A stretch of 36,485 nucleotides of DNA. It comes from Planctomycetota bacterium (GTDB lineage: Bacteria > Planctomycetota > J058). Each line of letters opens with the position of its first letter. Within the stretch, counting starts at the first letter, position 1. The stretch lies in contig JANJTH010000354.1 of NCBI GenBank assembly GCA_024711205.1, forward strand, positions 1-36,485. Reading direction: 5' to 3'. The notes below the pieces were generated by a model. The model did no database searches. It had not been told where the DNA came from and saw only the letters and a program-made list of their open reading frames with translations. Made by a program: the position numbers and the translations under genes. This document shows positions 1 to 7,445 of the stretch, piece after piece.

Positions 1-1105
1 CCCCGGCCGCCTCGCCCGCCGCCGACCCGGCGCCCGGGCCCGCGCCCGGCCCCGCCCCGGCCGCGAGGGCCTCCGCGCACCGGCGGACGAGCGCGGCGAG
101 CGCGGCGTCCCGGCCGGCGAGCGGCGCCTGCTCGAACGCCAGGGCGAGCGTCTCCTCGGTCTCGAGCGCGAAGTCGCGCCCGAGGCCCGCGTTGAGCGCG
201 CGGATCACCTCGTTGGCGCTCGCGAACCGGGCCGCCGGCTGCTTCTCGAGCAGCCGGAGCACGATCGCCTCGAGCGCGGGCGGGACGACGACCCCGCGCG
301 CGCGCAGCGCGGTCGGCGGCTCGCTCGTGTGCGCGCGCAGGACGCTCATGGCCCCCGCCAGCCCGGCGAACGGCGGCGCGCCCGCGAGCGCGTGGTAGCA
401 GAGCGCGCCGAACCCGTAGAGGTCCGCCCGGTGGTCGACCGCGTCGCCCCGGATCACCTCGGGCGCCATGTAGGCGATCGTCCCGCGCATGGCCCGGTCC
501 TCGCCCTGGCTCGGGTCGCGCACGAGGTGGAAGTCGAGCAGCTTGACCCGCAGGCCCCCGCCCTGCGCGCCGCGGTCCCCGGCCCCCGGCGCGCCCACGA
601 CGAGCACGTTCTGCGGCTTCAGGTCCATGTGGACGAGCCCGCGCGCGTGGACGTGGGCGAGCGCCCGGAGGGCCTGCACGAACAGGTCGAGCCCGGCCTC
701 CCAGCCCAGCTCCGCGACGGCCTGCACGAGCGTGCGGCCGCGCAGCGGCTCGAGGCTGAAGAACAGCGCGCCGCGCCCCGGCACGACGTCGAGGTCGTGC
801 ACCCGCGCGACGTTCGGGTGCCGGATCCGGGCCAGGGCCCGGAACTCGCGCTTGAGGTACTCGACCGACCGCGGGCCGAGGCGGTCGCGCCGGATCAGCT
901 TGAGCGCGACCTCGAGCGGGCCGTCGGGGCCGACGCGCAGGTGGTCGCGCGCCAGGTAGACGTGCCCGAGCGACCCCCAGCCCAGCTCCGCCGTGACCTC
1001 GTAGCGGCCGTGCAGCCAGCCGCCGACGAGCGCCTCCTCCGGCCGCGCGTGCCGCCCGTCGTCGACCTCGACCGCCCGGCCCGGCCGCTCCTCGCCGCCG
1101 CTCAC
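1..1105 (-). CDS. Ser/Thr protein kinase with C-terminal extension, 3' end off window
   Basis: Cytoplasmic Hanks-type kinase, expected to phosphorylate Ser/Thr residues of partner proteins. I read it by translating the minus strand from the GTG at 1105. Residues about 34-290 form the kinase domain: glycine-rich loop GWGSLGHV (42-49), lysine of VALK (K69), alpha-C glutamate near E87, catalytic loop HMDLKPQN (159-166) and APE (214-216). The magnesium-binding DFG is replaced by DFH (191-193). After the domain, LAGRDAALAAL resembles the start of the AAA/NACHT-like ATPase region found in large PknK-type kinases, but the gene leaves the window before a Walker motif appears. It starts 29 bases after the proS stop on the same strand and may be cotranscribed. 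The kinase call is firm; the ATPase extension is inference. Confidence 0.88.
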   Translation of the reverse strand, partial: MSGGEERPGRAVEVDDGRHARPEEALVGGWLHGRYEVTAELGWGSLGHVYLARDHLRVGPDGPLEVALKLIRRDRLGPRSVEYLKREFRALARIRHPNVARVHDLDVVPGRGALFFSLEPLRGRTLVQAVAELGWEAGLDLFVQALRALAHVHARGLVHMDLKPQNVLVVGAPGAGDRGAQGGGLRVKLLDFHLVRDPSQGEDRAMRGTIAYMAPEVIRGDAVDHRADLYGFGALCYHALAGAPPFAGLAGAMSVLRAHTSEPPTALRARGVVVPPALEAIVLRLLEKQPAARFASANEVIRALNAGLGRDFALETEETLALAFEQAPLAGRDAALAALVRRCAEALAAGAGPGAGPGAGSAAGEAAG

Positions 1106-1133
1106 GCCACGCCCCCGGGCGCGCCCGGCGTGG

Positions 1134-2672
1134 TCAGTAGGACTTCGCCCACACGACGCGCGGCAGCCCCGCCGCCGAGGGCTGCCCGCACGCGACGCAC
1201 GCCCCGGCGAACGCGGGCGCGTCGAGCGGGATGCAGCGGATCGTCACCTTGAGCGCCTCCTTCACCGCGGCCTCGCAGCCGGCGTCGCCGCACCAGCCGC
1301 CGCGCACGAACCCGCCGTGGAGCTCGGGCTTCTCGGGGTTCTTCGGCGTGAAGAAGGCGTCGAACGCGGCCCGGTCGTCGAGGTCGCGCGTGTGCTCGTC
1401 GCGGAAGGCCCGCGCGCGCTCGAGCAGCCCGCGCTGCACGCGCGCGAGCACGTCGAGGACCTCGTCGGCGAACGCGTCGCGCGTCGTCGTCGTCTTCTCG
1501 CCGCCCGTGCGGAGCGCGTAGACGAGCTTGCCCTGCTCCATGTCGCGCGGGCCGACCTCGACGCGGACCGGCACGCCGCGCTTCTCCCACTCGAAGTGCT
1601 TGGCGCCCGGCCGCGCGTCGCTCCAGTCGACCTGGACCGCGATCGCCCGGCCCGCGAAGGCCCGCGCCTTCAGCTTCTCGAGCAGCGGCGCGAGGTAGGC
1701 CTCGACGGCCGCCCGCTCCTCGGGCTTGGCGCAGCGGATCGGGATCACGACGACGTGCACGGGCGCGATCGCGGGCGGGAGCACGAGGCCCTGGTCGTCG
1801 GAGTGGGTCATGATCACGCCGCCGATCAGGCGCGTCGACACGCCCCACGACGTCGTCCAGGCCAGCGTCTCGACCTGGTCCTTCGACTGGTAGGTGATCC
1901 CGAACCCGCGCGCGAAGTTCTGGCCCAGGTTGTGGCTCGTGCCGGCCTGGAGCGCCTTGCGGTCCTGCATCATGGCCTCGATGCAGTACGTGTGCATGGC
2001 GCCCGCGAACTTCTCGCGCTCGGTCTTCTTGCCGACGATCACCGGGATCGCGAGCACCTCCTCGGCCAGCTCGCGGTAGACCTCGAGCATCTGCCGGGTC
2101 TCGCGCTCGGCGTCCTCGTAGTCGGCGTGGACCGTGTGGCCCTCCTGCCAGAGGAACTCCATGGTCCGGAGGAACAGGCGCGTGCGCATCTCCCAGCGGA
2201 CGACGTTCGCCCACTGGTTGATCAGGAGCGGCAGGTCGCGGTAGCTCTTGACCCAGCGGGCGAAGCTCTCGCCGATGATCGTCTCGGACGTGGGCCGGAC
2301 GATCAGCTCCTCGGCGAGCGCGCTGTCCGGGTCGGGCACGAGGGTGCCGTCGGGCGCCTTCTTGAGCCGCGAGTGGGTGACGACCGCGCACTCCATGGCG
2401 AACCCGTCGACGTGGTTCGCCTCCTTCTGGAGGAAGCTCTTCGGGATGAACAGCGGGAAGTAGGCGTTGCTGTGCCCGGTCGCCTTGATCCGCTCGTCGA
2501 GCGCGCGCTGGATGTTCTCCCAGATCGCGTAGCCGTAGGGCCGGATCACCATGCAGCCGCGCACGGCCGAGTGCTCGGCGAGCGCCGCGACCTCGACGAG
2601 CTCGTTGTACCAGGCCGAGTAGTCGACCTCGCGCGCCGTGAGCGCGTCCGCGTGCGTCTTCGTCTTCGCCAT
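1134..2672 (-). CDS. proS: Prolyl-tRNA synthetase, archaeal/eukaryal type
   Basis: Charges tRNA-Pro with proline in the cytoplasm (class II aminoacyl-tRNA synthetase). The 512-residue protein lacks the large editing insertion of the long bacterial form and matches the short archaeal/eukaryal-like type. RPTSET, motif 2 (VRWEMRTRLFLRTMEFLW), the TSHNLGQNFA region and motif 3 (THSDDQGLVLPP) are visible. The C-terminal part has the cysteines expected of the family's zinc-binding domain (WCGDAGC, CVACG), and the protein ends in a tyrosine (WAKSY), as is characteristic of this type. The start is the ATG of MAKTKTHADA. It lies 72 bases downstream of leuS on the same strand; that gap holds a long palindrome. 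The kinase gene follows closely. Confidence 0.97.
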   Translation of the reverse strand: MAKTKTHADALTAREVDYSAWYNELVEVAALAEHSAVRGCMVIRPYGYAIWENIQRALDERIKATGHSNAYFPLFIPKSFLQKEANHVDGFAMECAVVTHSRLKKAPDGTLVPDPDSALAEELIVRPTSETIIGESFARWVKSYRDLPLLINQWANVVRWEMRTRLFLRTMEFLWQEGHTVHADYEDAERETRQMLEVYRELAEEVLAIPVIVGKKTEREKFAGAMHTYCIEAMMQDRKALQAGTSHNLGQNFARGFGITYQSKDQVETLAWTTSWGVSTRLIGGVIMTHSDDQGLVLPPAIAPVHVVVIPIRCAKPEERAAVEAYLAPLLEKLKARAFAGRAIAVQVDWSDARPGAKHFEWEKRGVPVRVEVGPRDMEQGKLVYALRTGGEKTTTTRDAFADEVLDVLARVQRGLLERARAFRDEHTRDLDDRAAFDAFFTPKNPEKPELHGGFVRGGWCGDAGCEAAVKEALKVTIRCIPLDAPAFAGACVACGQPSAAGLPRVVWAKSY

Positions 2673-2695
2673 GTCCGTCTCCCGCCGGTCCCGAG

Positions 2696-2735
2696 CCCAG
2701 GGCTCGCGAGCCCTGGGCCCGCGAGCCCTGGGCCC
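2696..2735. repeat. 22-bp perfect palindrome plus 15-bp tandem duplication between leuS and proS
   Basis: CCCAGGGCTCG followed by its exact complement CGAGCCCTGGG fills 2696-2717. The unit GCGAGCCCTGGGCCC then occurs twice in tandem at 2706-2720 and 2721-2735. It sits in the 72-base gap between leuS and proS. As RNA it would form an 11-bp hairpin (or one with a small loop) with no U-tract, so it could be a processing or attenuation element, or a mobile palindromic repeat unit. Confidence 0.8.
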
Positions 2736-2744
2736 GCGGCGGCC

Positions 2745-5450
2745 TCAGCTCGCGACGATGTTCACGAGGTTGTTGACGTTCGCCTTCTTCACGACGATGA
2801 ACTTCCGCACCGTCTTGCCCGCGAGCTCCTCGGCGATCCGCGGCAGCTCGAGCACGAGCCCGCGCAGGGCCGCCTCGTCGGCGTCCGGCGGGACCATCAG
2901 CTTCGCCTTCGGCTTGCCGGCGATCTGGACCGCGATCTCGACCTCGTCGCGCACGAGCGCGGCCGGGTCGACCTCGGGCCAGGCGGCCCGGAACACCGAC
3001 TCCCCGCGCCCGAGGTGGACCTGCCACAGCTCCTCGGCGAGGTGCGGGGCGAGCGGGGCCACGAGCCGCACGAGCACGTCGAGGACCTCGGCGAGCGCGC
3101 GGAGGTCGGCCGGCGGCGGGGCCGCGGCCGGGACCGCGACCGCGTGCTCGAGCTCGATCACGGCCGCGACCGCCGTGTGGAAGCCGAACTTGCCCTCGCG
3201 GTCGAGCTCGAGCCCCGACGTGACGCGCGCGATCGTCTCGTGCGCCTTGCGGCGGAGCGCCCGGGCCTCGCGCGAGGGCGCGCCCGCGCCCCCGGCCGCC
3301 GCGTCGGACGGGACGTCCCGCACGAACGGGGCCGCGGCGGCGACCGTCGCGAGCAGGCGCTTCAGGAACTTGAAGTAGCCGACGACGCCCGTGTCGACCC
3401 ACTCGGCGTCGACCTCGGCCGGGCCGACCGCGAGCGTGTAGAGCCGCTGCACGTCGACGCCCCACCGCTCGCCCATCTCCGAGGCCGAGACGAGGTTCAG
3501 GCGCGTCTTCGACATCTTGAAGTACTCGGGCAGGAGCGGCGTCCCGTCCGGGTGGTAGGCCGTCGACTCGCAGAGGCGCTTCGCGCGCGCGGGCGCCGGC
3601 GCGCCCGCGGCGACGGCGACGCGGCCGCCCTCGGCCTCGTACCAGGTGACCGGCGCGTCGGGCCGGTCGACCTTGTCGCGCCAGCTCACCCAGCCGTGCG
3701 CGGGCGACCAGAAGCTCGTCATGCCGATCATGCCCTGGCAGAACAGCGCGTCGAACGGCTCGTCGAAGCCCAGCTCGCCCAGGTCGAACAGGGCCTTCGT
3801 GATGAACCGGCTGTAGAGCAGGTGCCCCGCCGCGTGCTCGCGGCCGCCCACGTACTGGTGGACCGGCAGCCACCGGTCCACGGTCGCCCGGTCGAACGGG
3901 CGGTCGGCGAGCGTCGGGTTCGGGTAGCGCAGGTAGTACCAGGCCGAGTCGACGAACGTGTCGAGCGTGTCCGGGTCGCGCCGCGCGGCCGCGCCGCAGG
4001 CGGGGCAGGTCGTCGCCATGAACGCCTCGACGCCCTCGAGCACGCTCCGGCCCTTGGGCCGGAAGTCGCTCAGCTCCGGCAGGACGACCGGGAGCTGGTC
4101 GGTCGGCACGCGCACGGGCCCGCAGGCGGGGCAGTGCACGATCGGGATCGGGGCGCCCCAGTAGCGCTGGCGCGAGATGCACCAGTCGTGGAGCTTGAAC
4201 TGGATCGAGCGCTCGCCCTTGCCCTCGGCCGCGAGCCAGTCGACGACGGCCCCGATCACGCCCGGGCTCTCCTGCCCGTCGAACGGGCCCGAGCGGGCCA
4301 TGACGCCGGCCTCGGCCCAGGCCTCCTTCATGCTCGCGGGGTCGAGCGCGCGCCCGGGCGGCTCGATCACGACGCGGACCGGGAGCCCGTGGGCGCGCGC
4401 GAACTCGAAGTCGCGCTGGTCGTGCGCGGGCACGGCCATGACGGCGCCGGTCCCGTACTCCATGAGCACGTAGTTGGCGAGGTAGAGCGGCACGCGCTCG
4501 CCGTTCACGGGGTTCACGACGTGCCAGCCGGTCGCGCAGCCGAGCTTCGTCTTCTCGCGCTCGACGGTCGACTGCCGGCGGACGCGCTCGCGGAACGCCT
4601 CGAGCTCGGCCTTCTTCTCCGGGCTCGCCGCGGCGAGCACCTCGTCGACGAGCGGGTGCTCGGGGGCGAGGGAGAAGTAGGTGACGCCCCACAGCGTGTC
4701 GGGCCGCGTCGTGAAGCAGGGGAGCGGCGCGCCGGTCTCGGCGACCGTGAACCGGACGATCGCCCCCTCGCTGCGGCCGATCCGCGCGCGCTGGATGTTC
4801 TTGACCTGCTCGGGCCAGCGCGGGAGCCGCTCGAGGTCGTCGAGCAGGCGCTGCGCGTAGTCCGTGATCTTCACGAACCACTGGGTCAGGTTCTTGCGCG
4901 CGACCTCGCTCCCGCACCGCTCGCACCGGCCGTCGACGACCTGCTCGTTGGCGAGCACCGTCTGGCACACCCCGCCGCACCAGTTCACGGGCGCGGCCTT
5001 GCGGTAGACGAGCCCCGCGTCGAACAGGCGGCAGAAGATCCACTGCGTCCACTTGTAGTAGCTCGGGTCGCACGTCGAGAGCTCGCGCGACCAGTCGTAG
5101 CCGACGCCCCAGCGGTCGAACTGCGCCTTCATGGACGCGATGTTCTTCGTGGTCCAGGCGGCCGGGTGGATCTCGCGCTTGATCGCGGCGTTCTCGGCCG
5201 GGAGCCCGAAGGCGTCCCAGCCCATGGGCGAGAGGACCTCCTGCCCGCGCATCTTCCGGTAGCGGACGAGCGTGTCGCCGATCAGGTAGTTGCGCCCGTG
5301 GCCGACGTGGAGGTCGCCCGAGGGGTAGGGGAACATCATGAGGCAGTAGGCGGGCGGCCGGGGCGACGCGTCGTCGCAGCGGAACAGGTCGATCTCCTTC
5401 CAGTGCGCCTGCCAGCGCCGCTCGAAGGCCGCGAACTCGTAGTCGGCCAT
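2745..5450 (-). CDS. leuS: Leucyl-tRNA synthetase
   Basis: Charges tRNA-Leu with leucine (class I synthetase, cytoplasm). The 901-residue length is slightly above the usual bacterial 800-880. The HIGH motif appears as HVGH (48-51) after FPYPSGDL, and KMSKT lies near residue 645. A CP1 editing domain with TTRPDTLWGVTYF is present, and CGGVCQ/CERCG may bind zinc. The C-terminus (KKANVNNLVN) fits the tRNA-binding tail. The frame stays open upstream to 5639, but I chose ATG 5450 because LeuRS homology begins at MADYEF and GAGGGACGGA lies just upstream as a ribosome-binding site. It is followed by proS on the same strand. Confidence 0.97.
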   Translation of the reverse strand: MADYEFAAFERRWQAHWKEIDLFRCDDASPRPPAYCLMMFPYPSGDLHVGHGRNYLIGDTLVRYRKMRGQEVLSPMGWDAFGLPAENAAIKREIHPAAWTTKNIASMKAQFDRWGVGYDWSRELSTCDPSYYKWTQWIFCRLFDAGLVYRKAAPVNWCGGVCQTVLANEQVVDGRCERCGSEVARKNLTQWFVKITDYAQRLLDDLERLPRWPEQVKNIQRARIGRSEGAIVRFTVAETGAPLPCFTTRPDTLWGVTYFSLAPEHPLVDEVLAAASPEKKAELEAFRERVRRQSTVEREKTKLGCATGWHVVNPVNGERVPLYLANYVLMEYGTGAVMAVPAHDQRDFEFARAHGLPVRVVIEPPGRALDPASMKEAWAEAGVMARSGPFDGQESPGVIGAVVDWLAAEGKGERSIQFKLHDWCISRQRYWGAPIPIVHCPACGPVRVPTDQLPVVLPELSDFRPKGRSVLEGVEAFMATTCPACGAAARRDPDTLDTFVDSAWYYLRYPNPTLADRPFDRATVDRWLPVHQYVGGREHAAGHLLYSRFITKALFDLGELGFDEPFDALFCQGMIGMTSFWSPAHGWVSWRDKVDRPDAPVTWYEAEGGRVAVAAGAPAPARAKRLCESTAYHPDGTPLLPEYFKMSKTRLNLVSASEMGERWGVDVQRLYTLAVGPAEVDAEWVDTGVVGYFKFLKRLLATVAAAAPFVRDVPSDAAAGGAGAPSREARALRRKAHETIARVTSGLELDREGKFGFHTAVAAVIELEHAVAVPAAAPPPADLRALAEVLDVLVRLVAPLAPHLAEELWQVHLGRGESVFRAAWPEVDPAALVRDEVEIAVQIAGKPKAKLMVPPDADEAALRGLVLELPRIAEELAGKTVRKFIVVKKANVNNLVNIVAS

Positions 5451-5578
5451 TCCGTCCCTCGCCCCGTCTCCCGGCGGGCCGCCGCGCGTGGGCAGGCCCC
5501 GGGCCGGAAGACGGCGCATGCTACTCGGGCCCGTCACGGGGCGCGCGCCCGGCAGCAGGCCCGCTCGCGGCCTCTCGC

Positions 5579-5607
5579 TTGACGCCCCGGGCCCCGCTCC
5601 GTATGCT
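5579..5607 (+). promoter_or_regulatory. Sigma70-type promoter of tRNA-Ala
   Basis: TTGACG (5579-5584) and TATGCT (5602-5607) are separated by exactly 17 bases and lie about 50 bases upstream of the tRNA. The expected start of transcription is near 5614. This is the clearest promoter in the window and shows what a local -10 element looks like. Confidence 0.75.
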
Positions 5608-5655
5608 CCCTCCCTTCGCGCCCGGGGCTCCTGCCCCACGTGATCTTTGCGTTCC

Positions 5656-5728
5656 GGGGGATTAGCTCAGTTGGGAGAGCGTTTGGATGGCATCCAAAAG
5701 GTCAGGGGTTCGACTCCCCTATCCTCCA
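5656..5728 (+). tRNA. tRNA-Ala (anticodon GGC)
   Basis: A full cloverleaf can be drawn. Acceptor 5656-5662 pairs with 5721-5727, with one G-U pair. The D-arm is GCTC/GAGC. The anticodon stem TTTGG/CCAAA (5682-5686/5694-5698) encloses the loop ATGGCAT with anticodon GGC at 5689-5691. The T-arm AGGGG/CCCCT encloses TTCGACT. The discriminator base is A5728. CCA is not encoded. It reads GCC (and probably GCU) alanine codons, fitting this GC-rich coding. It is divergent from leuS and has its own promoter. Confidence 0.97.
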
Positions 5729-5786
5729 TGAAGACCTCGACGGGCCGCGCGTCGCGCGCCCCTTCGGCGTTCCGGAGCCGCGCGGC

Positions 5787-7295
5787 TCAGAACGGATAGT
5801 CGAGGCCGACGAACGCGGCCGGGCCCTCGTCGGAGAAGCCGACGTCGATCGAGGTCACGAGGTCCGAGTCGGGGAGCACGAGCCGGATCGCGGCCCCGGC
5901 GGCGAGCTTCGCCTTGTCGAGCTTGAAGCCCCCGCCCTCGGGCAGGACGCGGCCCGCGTCCACGAAGCCGGCGAGCTGCAGGACCGCCTTCGTGCCCATG
6001 AGGTCGAGGCTCGTCACGTTCCAGCGCTCCTCGACGCTCGCGAGCCAGCCGTTCTGGTCGACGAACCGGCCCTGCCCGTAGCCGCGGTGCGTGTGCTTGC
6101 CCCCGAGCTGCGTGAGCGCGTAGAAGGGGACCTCGTCACCGGTCACGATCCAGCCGGCGGCCCGGGCGGCCGTCACGAAGCGCCGCTTGAACTTCGGGAA
6201 CAGCGCCGTGACCGAGAGCCCGAACCGCTGGAAGTCGGCGCCGCTGCCGAGCGTCGTGTCCGCGATCTCGTAGGTGAACTGCGCGAGGATCCCCCGCGTG
6301 GGCGCGCCGCGCGCGTCGCGCGAGTCGTAGGTGAGCTGGAGCCGGTGCGTGAGGAGCGTCGTGCGGCCCCGCATGCCGTCCACCCCCGGGAAGGCCGCCC
6401 GCGCGCTGCGGACGCCGTCGAGCCGGCCCGGCCCGACCTTGTAGGAGGCGACCCGCTCCTGGAGCTCGAGCGTGAAGTCGAGCGGGAGCTGGACCCCGAA
6501 GGTCGCGGCGAACAGGGTCTGGCGGAGCACGTAGCTCGCCTCGTCGTCCTCCTCGGTGTCGTTGCCGAGCCCGTAGAAGCGGGTCGAGAGGTCGGTCAGG
6601 TAGCTCACCTCGCCCCGGTAGAACAGGAATTGCCGCGGCCCGACCCGGCGCTGCGAGAACACGACCCGATTGTTGAAGGCCCCCTCGCTCGAGCCCGCGA
6701 GGTCGAGCTCGAGCGCCGCGTCGGTCGAGAAGAAGCGCCGCATGCGGAAGGCGCCCCCGAACCCGTCGATCTCGTTGTAGGTCAGGTCCGGCGCGAGGAT
6801 GTTCGTGATCCGCTCCTGCTCCTTGAACACGGCGACCGGGAGCAGCCCGAACGTCGGCCCCTTGTTCGGGTCCGTCGCGATGATCGGGAGCGCGAGCGTC
6901 AGGGCCTGGTAGCGGGCCGGGAGCGGCTCGTGCTGCTCCGTCCGCATGAGCGTCCGCCCGAGCAGCGCGCCGCCCATGCCCCCCACGGCGCCGCCGGCCG
7001 ACGCGGACCAGGCCCGGAGGCGGCCGCCGGCGAGCGCCCCGGCGAGGCCGCCGAGCGCGCCGCTCGCCCCGGTGGGCGCGCCGAGGTGGCGGCGGCGGCC
7101 GAGCGCCGCCTCGTCGCGCCGGTAGGCGGGGAGGTTGTAGTCCTTGACGAAGAAGTCGTTGAACGTGCCCCGGGAGATCGGGACCGTGCAGCCGGCGGAG
7201 GCGAGCAGGGTGGGGGCGAGCAGGAGCGAGGCGAGGAGCGCGCGGCCCGGCGCCGCGCGCGCGCGCGGCCGACGCGCTGACCTTCCTCCGCCCAC
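5787..7295 (-). CDS. Omp85/BamA-type surface antigen beta-barrel protein
   Basis: Predicted outer-membrane 16-strand barrel protein of the Omp85 superfamily (D15/surface antigen domain), a family that inserts or translocates proteins or lipids at the outer membrane. The 502-residue product begins with a hydrophobic export segment ending in LLASAGC, which looks like a lipobox with a non-ideal -3 residue. After a Gly/Ala-rich stretch (about 60-100), residues about 115-502 show alternating amphipathic strands and aromatic-ended strands. The conserved loop-6 RGY is at 404-406, within GGKHTHRGYGQ, and the protein ends in F as outer-membrane signals do. No POTRA repeats are evident, so it resembles POTRA-less barrel proteins rather than BamA itself. 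The start is GTG 7295, with no better downstream alternative. It is divergent from the GGDEF gene. Confidence 0.85.
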   Translation of the reverse strand: MGGGRSARRPRARAAPGRALLASLLLAPTLLASAGCTVPISRGTFNDFFVKDYNLPAYRRDEAALGRRRHLGAPTGASGALGGLAGALAGGRLRAWSASAGGAVGGMGGALLGRTLMRTEQHEPLPARYQALTLALPIIATDPNKGPTFGLLPVAVFKEQERITNILAPDLTYNEIDGFGGAFRMRRFFSTDAALELDLAGSSEGAFNNRVVFSQRRVGPRQFLFYRGEVSYLTDLSTRFYGLGNDTEEDDEASYVLRQTLFAATFGVQLPLDFTLELQERVASYKVGPGRLDGVRSARAAFPGVDGMRGRTTLLTHRLQLTYDSRDARGAPTRGILAQFTYEIADTTLGSGADFQRFGLSVTALFPKFKRRFVTAARAAGWIVTGDEVPFYALTQLGGKHTHRGYGQGRFVDQNGWLASVEERWNVTSLDLMGTKAVLQLAGFVDAGRVLPEGGGFKLDKAKLAAGAAIRLVLPDSDLVTSIDVGFSDEGPAAFVGLDYPF

Positions 7296-7431
7296 CGGCC
7301 CTCCCGGCCCGCCCCCCCGCGCGGGGGAGAGGGTCGGGGATCTTCTCCGCGGGACCCGGGCAGGGGAAGCCGGACCTTCGCGGCGCGGCCCGGCCCGCGC
7401 GGAGACGGCTGGGGCGGCCGCGCCGGCGGGC

Positions 7432-7445
7432 TATCATGCGGGGGC
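7432..7445 (+). promoter_or_regulatory. Possible -10 element directly upstream of the GGDEF gene
   Basis: TATCAT at 7432-7437 would place transcription initiation at about 7444-7446, at or next to the ATG at 7446, implying a leaderless or near-leaderless mRNA. No convincing -35 was found and the AUG lacks a clear Shine-Dalgarno sequence beyond a short G-run. This is a weak inference. Confidence 0.3.

Noticed and set aside
5451-5578. T-box or other riboswitch leader for leuS
   Set aside because: No T-box sequence, specifier-like stem or terminator/antiterminator pair is visible in the leuS leader.
1317-5582. 1421-codon plus-strand open frame opposite leuS and proS
   Set aside because: It is a shadow of the two synthetase genes. 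Its product is Arg/Ala/Val/Asp-rich low-complexity sequence with no family resemblance, as expected antisense to GC-rich coding DNA.
5729-5760. GC-rich inverted sequence after tRNA-Ala as a terminator
   Set aside because: The stem leaves too small a loop or a mismatch and has no T-tract.
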